From contig MUMD01000074.1 of NCBI GenBank assembly GCA_002155895.1, positions 1 through 33,213 of the forward strand: 33,213 nt of DNA, given 5' to 3'. Positions 31,487-33,213 of the stretch are shown here, piece by piece. The position numbers and the translations under genes are program-made. Position 1 is the first letter of the stretch, and every line of letters starts with the position of its first letter. A model generated the notes under the pieces. That model searched no databases and was not told the DNA's origin. It saw only the letters and a program-made list of their open reading frames with translations. Source of the stretch: Streptomyces rochei. Lineage in GTDB: Bacteria; Actinomycetota; Actinomycetes; Streptomycetales; Streptomycetaceae.

Positions 31487-32292
31487 GCGGCGGCCGCCGC
31501 CCGGTAGCGGTACAGGGTCGTGGGTTCCGCGCTGAACTGGGAGAAGGGGAAGGGTTCCGCGGACAGGGCGGTCACCCCCGCCCCGAGGAACGCGCGCGCC
31601 ACGGCGCTGCCGGACTGGGCGTAGACCACCAGGGGCACGCCGCGTTCGCGGCAACGGGCCACGACGGTGTCGAAGCTGCCGTTGCCCAGGGTCATGCCGG
31701 TGGCGACCACCGCGTCGGCGGTGTCGAGCACCTCGTGCATGTCGTCGGCGACCGGGTCGCCCCACCGGGTGGTGCGCAGGTTGAAGTCGCAGAGCAGGGG
31801 TGTGCCGCCGCGCTCACGGATGGCGGCGACGAGCGGGTCGACCACCCCGATCAGTGCGACCCGCGCGCCGGCCGGGATGTCCAGGAGCCCGGCGATGGCC
31901 TCGTCCCGGGCCCTCGCCCGGATCTCGGGCGTACCGGCGGGCAGGGTGACCCGTTCCGCCGCGACCGCCTCGCGGTGCGGTCGTGCCGCACCGAGGTAGG
32001 CGTCGAGCGCGGCGATCCGCAGCGGGCGGGGCGCCTCGCGCAGCAGGGTGTCGAGCGGGGTGCCGGAGGCGTCGCGGCACACGGAGGGGTCGACCTCGCC
32101 CGCTTCGAAGGCACAGCCGCCGAAGGCGCCGCCCAGACGGACGAGGACGTACTGGTTGAGGTACGTGGTGTTCCCGCCGGCCAGCCGGGTGCCGTGGTGG
32201 ACCCAGAACACGCTGGTGGCCACCAGTCCGTCGGGACGGGGACCGTGCTCGCCCGCCAGGACGCCGGCCAGGAGTTCGTCGGTGTTCTTCAT
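31483..32292 (-). CDS. DUF364/heavy-metal-chelation-type Rossmann protein
   Basis: A 269-residue protein. The N-terminal half (about 1-115; VFWVHHGTRLAGGNTTYLNQ, FGGCAFEAGEVDP) resembles DUF4213. The C-terminal half (about 130-265; GARVALIGVVDPLVAAIRER, DAVVATGMTLGNGSFDTVVA, AQSGSAVARAFLGAGVTAL) resembles DUF364. Pfam describes both as putative heavy-metal chelation domains, without proven biochemistry. It may bind a metal or a substrate anion in its Rossmann pocket. Its ATG overlaps the methyltransferase stop and its TGA overlaps the kinase start, so translation of all four genes is coupled. A Zur-type box lies upstream of the operon. Confidence 0.82.
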   Translation of the reverse strand: MKNTDELLAGVLAGEHGPRPDGLVATSVFWVHHGTRLAGGNTTYLNQYVLVRLGGAFGGCAFEAGEVDPSVCRDASGTPLDTLLREAPRPLRIAALDAYLGAARPHREAVAAERVTLPAGTPEIRARARDEAIAGLLDIPAGARVALIGVVDPLVAAIRERGGTPLLCDFNLRTTRWGDPVADDMHEVLDTADAVVATGMTLGNGSFDTVVARCRERGVPLVVYAQSGSAVARAFLGAGVTALSAEPFPFSQFSAEPTTLYRYRAAAAA

Positions 32293-33041
32293 CGCTGCCC
32301 TCCGGTGCGGGGCGTGTCGTGGGTGATGCGGAAGAGGAAGGTCAGTACGCCGTCCCGCCAGTCGTGCAGGTGGTCGACGCGGGGGCTGAGTCCGTGGTCG
32401 AGGGCGTGCCGCACGATCGCCCGCAGGTCGGCGGTGTTGGAGGCGATGAGGTAGATCTCGCCGTCGGGGGCGAGGAGGTCCCGTTCCGCGATCTGGGCGA
32501 AGAACTTGGCGAGGAGCGGCGCGCCCACGCACACGTTGCGGACGACGTCGGGGTCGTCGCTGACGGTCTGGCTGACGGCGGGCGGGTTGAAGGTGACGAC
32601 GTCCAGGCGGACTTCGTCCGGGAGCGCGTCGAAGACGTCGCTCACCAGCGGGTGGAAGGCGGTGTCCGGGCGCTCGCCGACGAGCCGCCGGTAGTGGCGG
32701 GTGGCGGCGGCCACGCTCGGCGGGTGGACGTCGATCGCGTGGATCTCCGTGGCTCCCCGCAGCCCCGCGGCCACGGCCTCGACACCGAGTCCGACGCCCA
32801 TGGCGGCGTAGCGGCGGCCGCGGGTCTCGATCCGGCCGTCGAGCAGCCGTTCGTGGATCAGCCGGCTGGTCCAGCCCGGGACGAAGACGCCGGGCGGGAC
32901 GTCGAAGGTCCAGCCGTTCCACTCGTGGGAACGGGTCGTGTGCAGGTCCGCCTTGGGCTGGTTGAGGGCGATGATCCGGTCGGCGGGGAGGGGCGGGGGC
33001 AACTGTTCGAGCAGGGCGGAATCGGTCGTCGTGAGGTCCAT
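32289..33041 (-). CDS. SAM-dependent methyltransferase with NPP motif
   Basis: A 250-residue class I methyltransferase of the MTS/HemK type. Motif I is MGVGLGVEAVA (81-91), the acidic ribose contact is Asp104 in HAIDVHPPSV, and the catalytic loop is FNPPAVSQ (151-158). This is the (N/D)PPY motif of N-methyltransferases with Ala in place of the aromatic residue. It would methylate nitrogen on a protein, nucleic acid or small molecule; in this operon a small amino-acid-derived product is the natural guess. It is the first gene of the four-gene unit, starting 79 bp from the Zur-type box at 33120. Confidence 0.85.
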   Translation of the reverse strand: MDLTTTDSALLEQLPPPLPADRIIALNQPKADLHTTRSHEWNGWTFDVPPGVFVPGWTSRLIHERLLDGRIETRGRRYAAMGVGLGVEAVAAGLRGATEIHAIDVHPPSVAAATRHYRRLVGERPDTAFHPLVSDVFDALPDEVRLDVVTFNPPAVSQTVSDDPDVVRNVCVGAPLLAKFFAQIAERDLLAPDGEIYLIASNTADLRAIVRHALDHGLSPRVDHLHDWRDGVLTFLFRITHDTPRTGGQR

Positions 33042-33119
33042 GGGGGTCCTTGGGTGGTCGTCGACGTGGTCTCAGGTGCGCGTCGGGAGAGGTCCCGCAG
33101 CGGGCCGAGAGCACCTTAA

Positions 33120-33134
33120 TGGAAATGATTGTCA
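33120..33134. promoter_or_regulatory. Zur-type box D, divergent metallophore-type promoter
   Basis: TGGAAATGATTGTCA, 13 of 15 matches to the Zur core. It lies between the methyltransferase operon (minus) and the gene starting at 33205 (plus). A plus-strand TAGTCT -10 candidate (33141-33146) starts after a 6-bp gap. Confidence 0.85.
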
Positions 33135-33204
33135 TTGCGATAGTCTGCCTCGCGGCCGGTCCGCACCCGGCCCTCGACCCCGTACACGACAGGAGCGCGC
33201 CCTC

Positions 33205-33213
33205 GTGCCGACC
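33205..33213 (+). CDS. Start of a Zur-box-controlled gene, cut by the window edge
   Basis: A GTG codon followed by CCG ACC, reading MPT, with CAGGAG nine bases upstream and a promoter-like TAGTCT behind a Zur-type box. Only three codons are inside the window, so the product cannot be named. A transporter or a further biosynthetic enzyme would fit the position. Confidence 0.4.

Overview
The window is very GC-rich and densely packed, with GTG starts, many 4-bp start/stop overlaps and actinobacterial families (PadR, MocR, SapA-like protein, cysteine-free L32). It reads as chromosomal DNA of a Streptomyces or close relative. No rRNA, tRNA, CRISPR array, transposase or integrase was found.

Left part (1-9871): the start of an acyl-CoA dehydrogenase gene behind a padR regulator, a small VOC protein and a polysaccharide deacetylase. 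A three-gene unit follows: a 1644-residue TPR-CHAT (caspase-like) protein, a small cysteine-ribbon protein and a three-helix membrane protein. It looks like a peptidase-controlled signalling or conflict system. Next comes a TetR/nitroreductase divergent pair with a perfect palindromic operator.

Middle part (9890-18179): a zinc-starvation block. Three Zur-type boxes (9894, 12655, 13231) precede (i) a cysteine-free L32 paralogue plus a COG0523 metal GTPase, (ii) a divergent pair of a Fur/Zur-family regulator and a decayed salicylate-synthase-like gene, and (iii) an Opp/Nik-type ABC importer whose two permeases are fused into one chain. A headless methyltransferase remnant lies between (i) and (ii).

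Right-middle part (18172-29347): ordinary accessory genes. These are a cupin/DoxX pair opposite a LysR regulator, a PH-domain membrane protein, an alpha/beta hydrolase with a possible short leader ORF, two more VOC proteins, a SapA-like secreted protein, a short alanyl-tRNA-synthetase-like enzyme preceded by an Ala-ending leader ORF, a SAM methyltransferase, a MocR regulator, an aldo/keto reductase and an SRPBCC protein.

Right end (29478-33213): four overlapping genes on the minus strand (NPP-motif methyltransferase, DUF364 heavy-metal-chelation-type protein, PduX-like GHMP kinase, SbnA-like PLP enzyme). They diverge from a gene cut by the window edge, across a fourth Zur-type box at 33120. 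The kinase plus SbnA-like enzyme suggests a diamino acid made through a phosphorylated hydroxy-amino acid. With the Zur box and the importer upstream, this is a good candidate for an undescribed zinc-metallophore system that may have replaced an older salicylate-type one. That functional reading is inference; the gene families, overlaps and boxes are read directly from the sequence.
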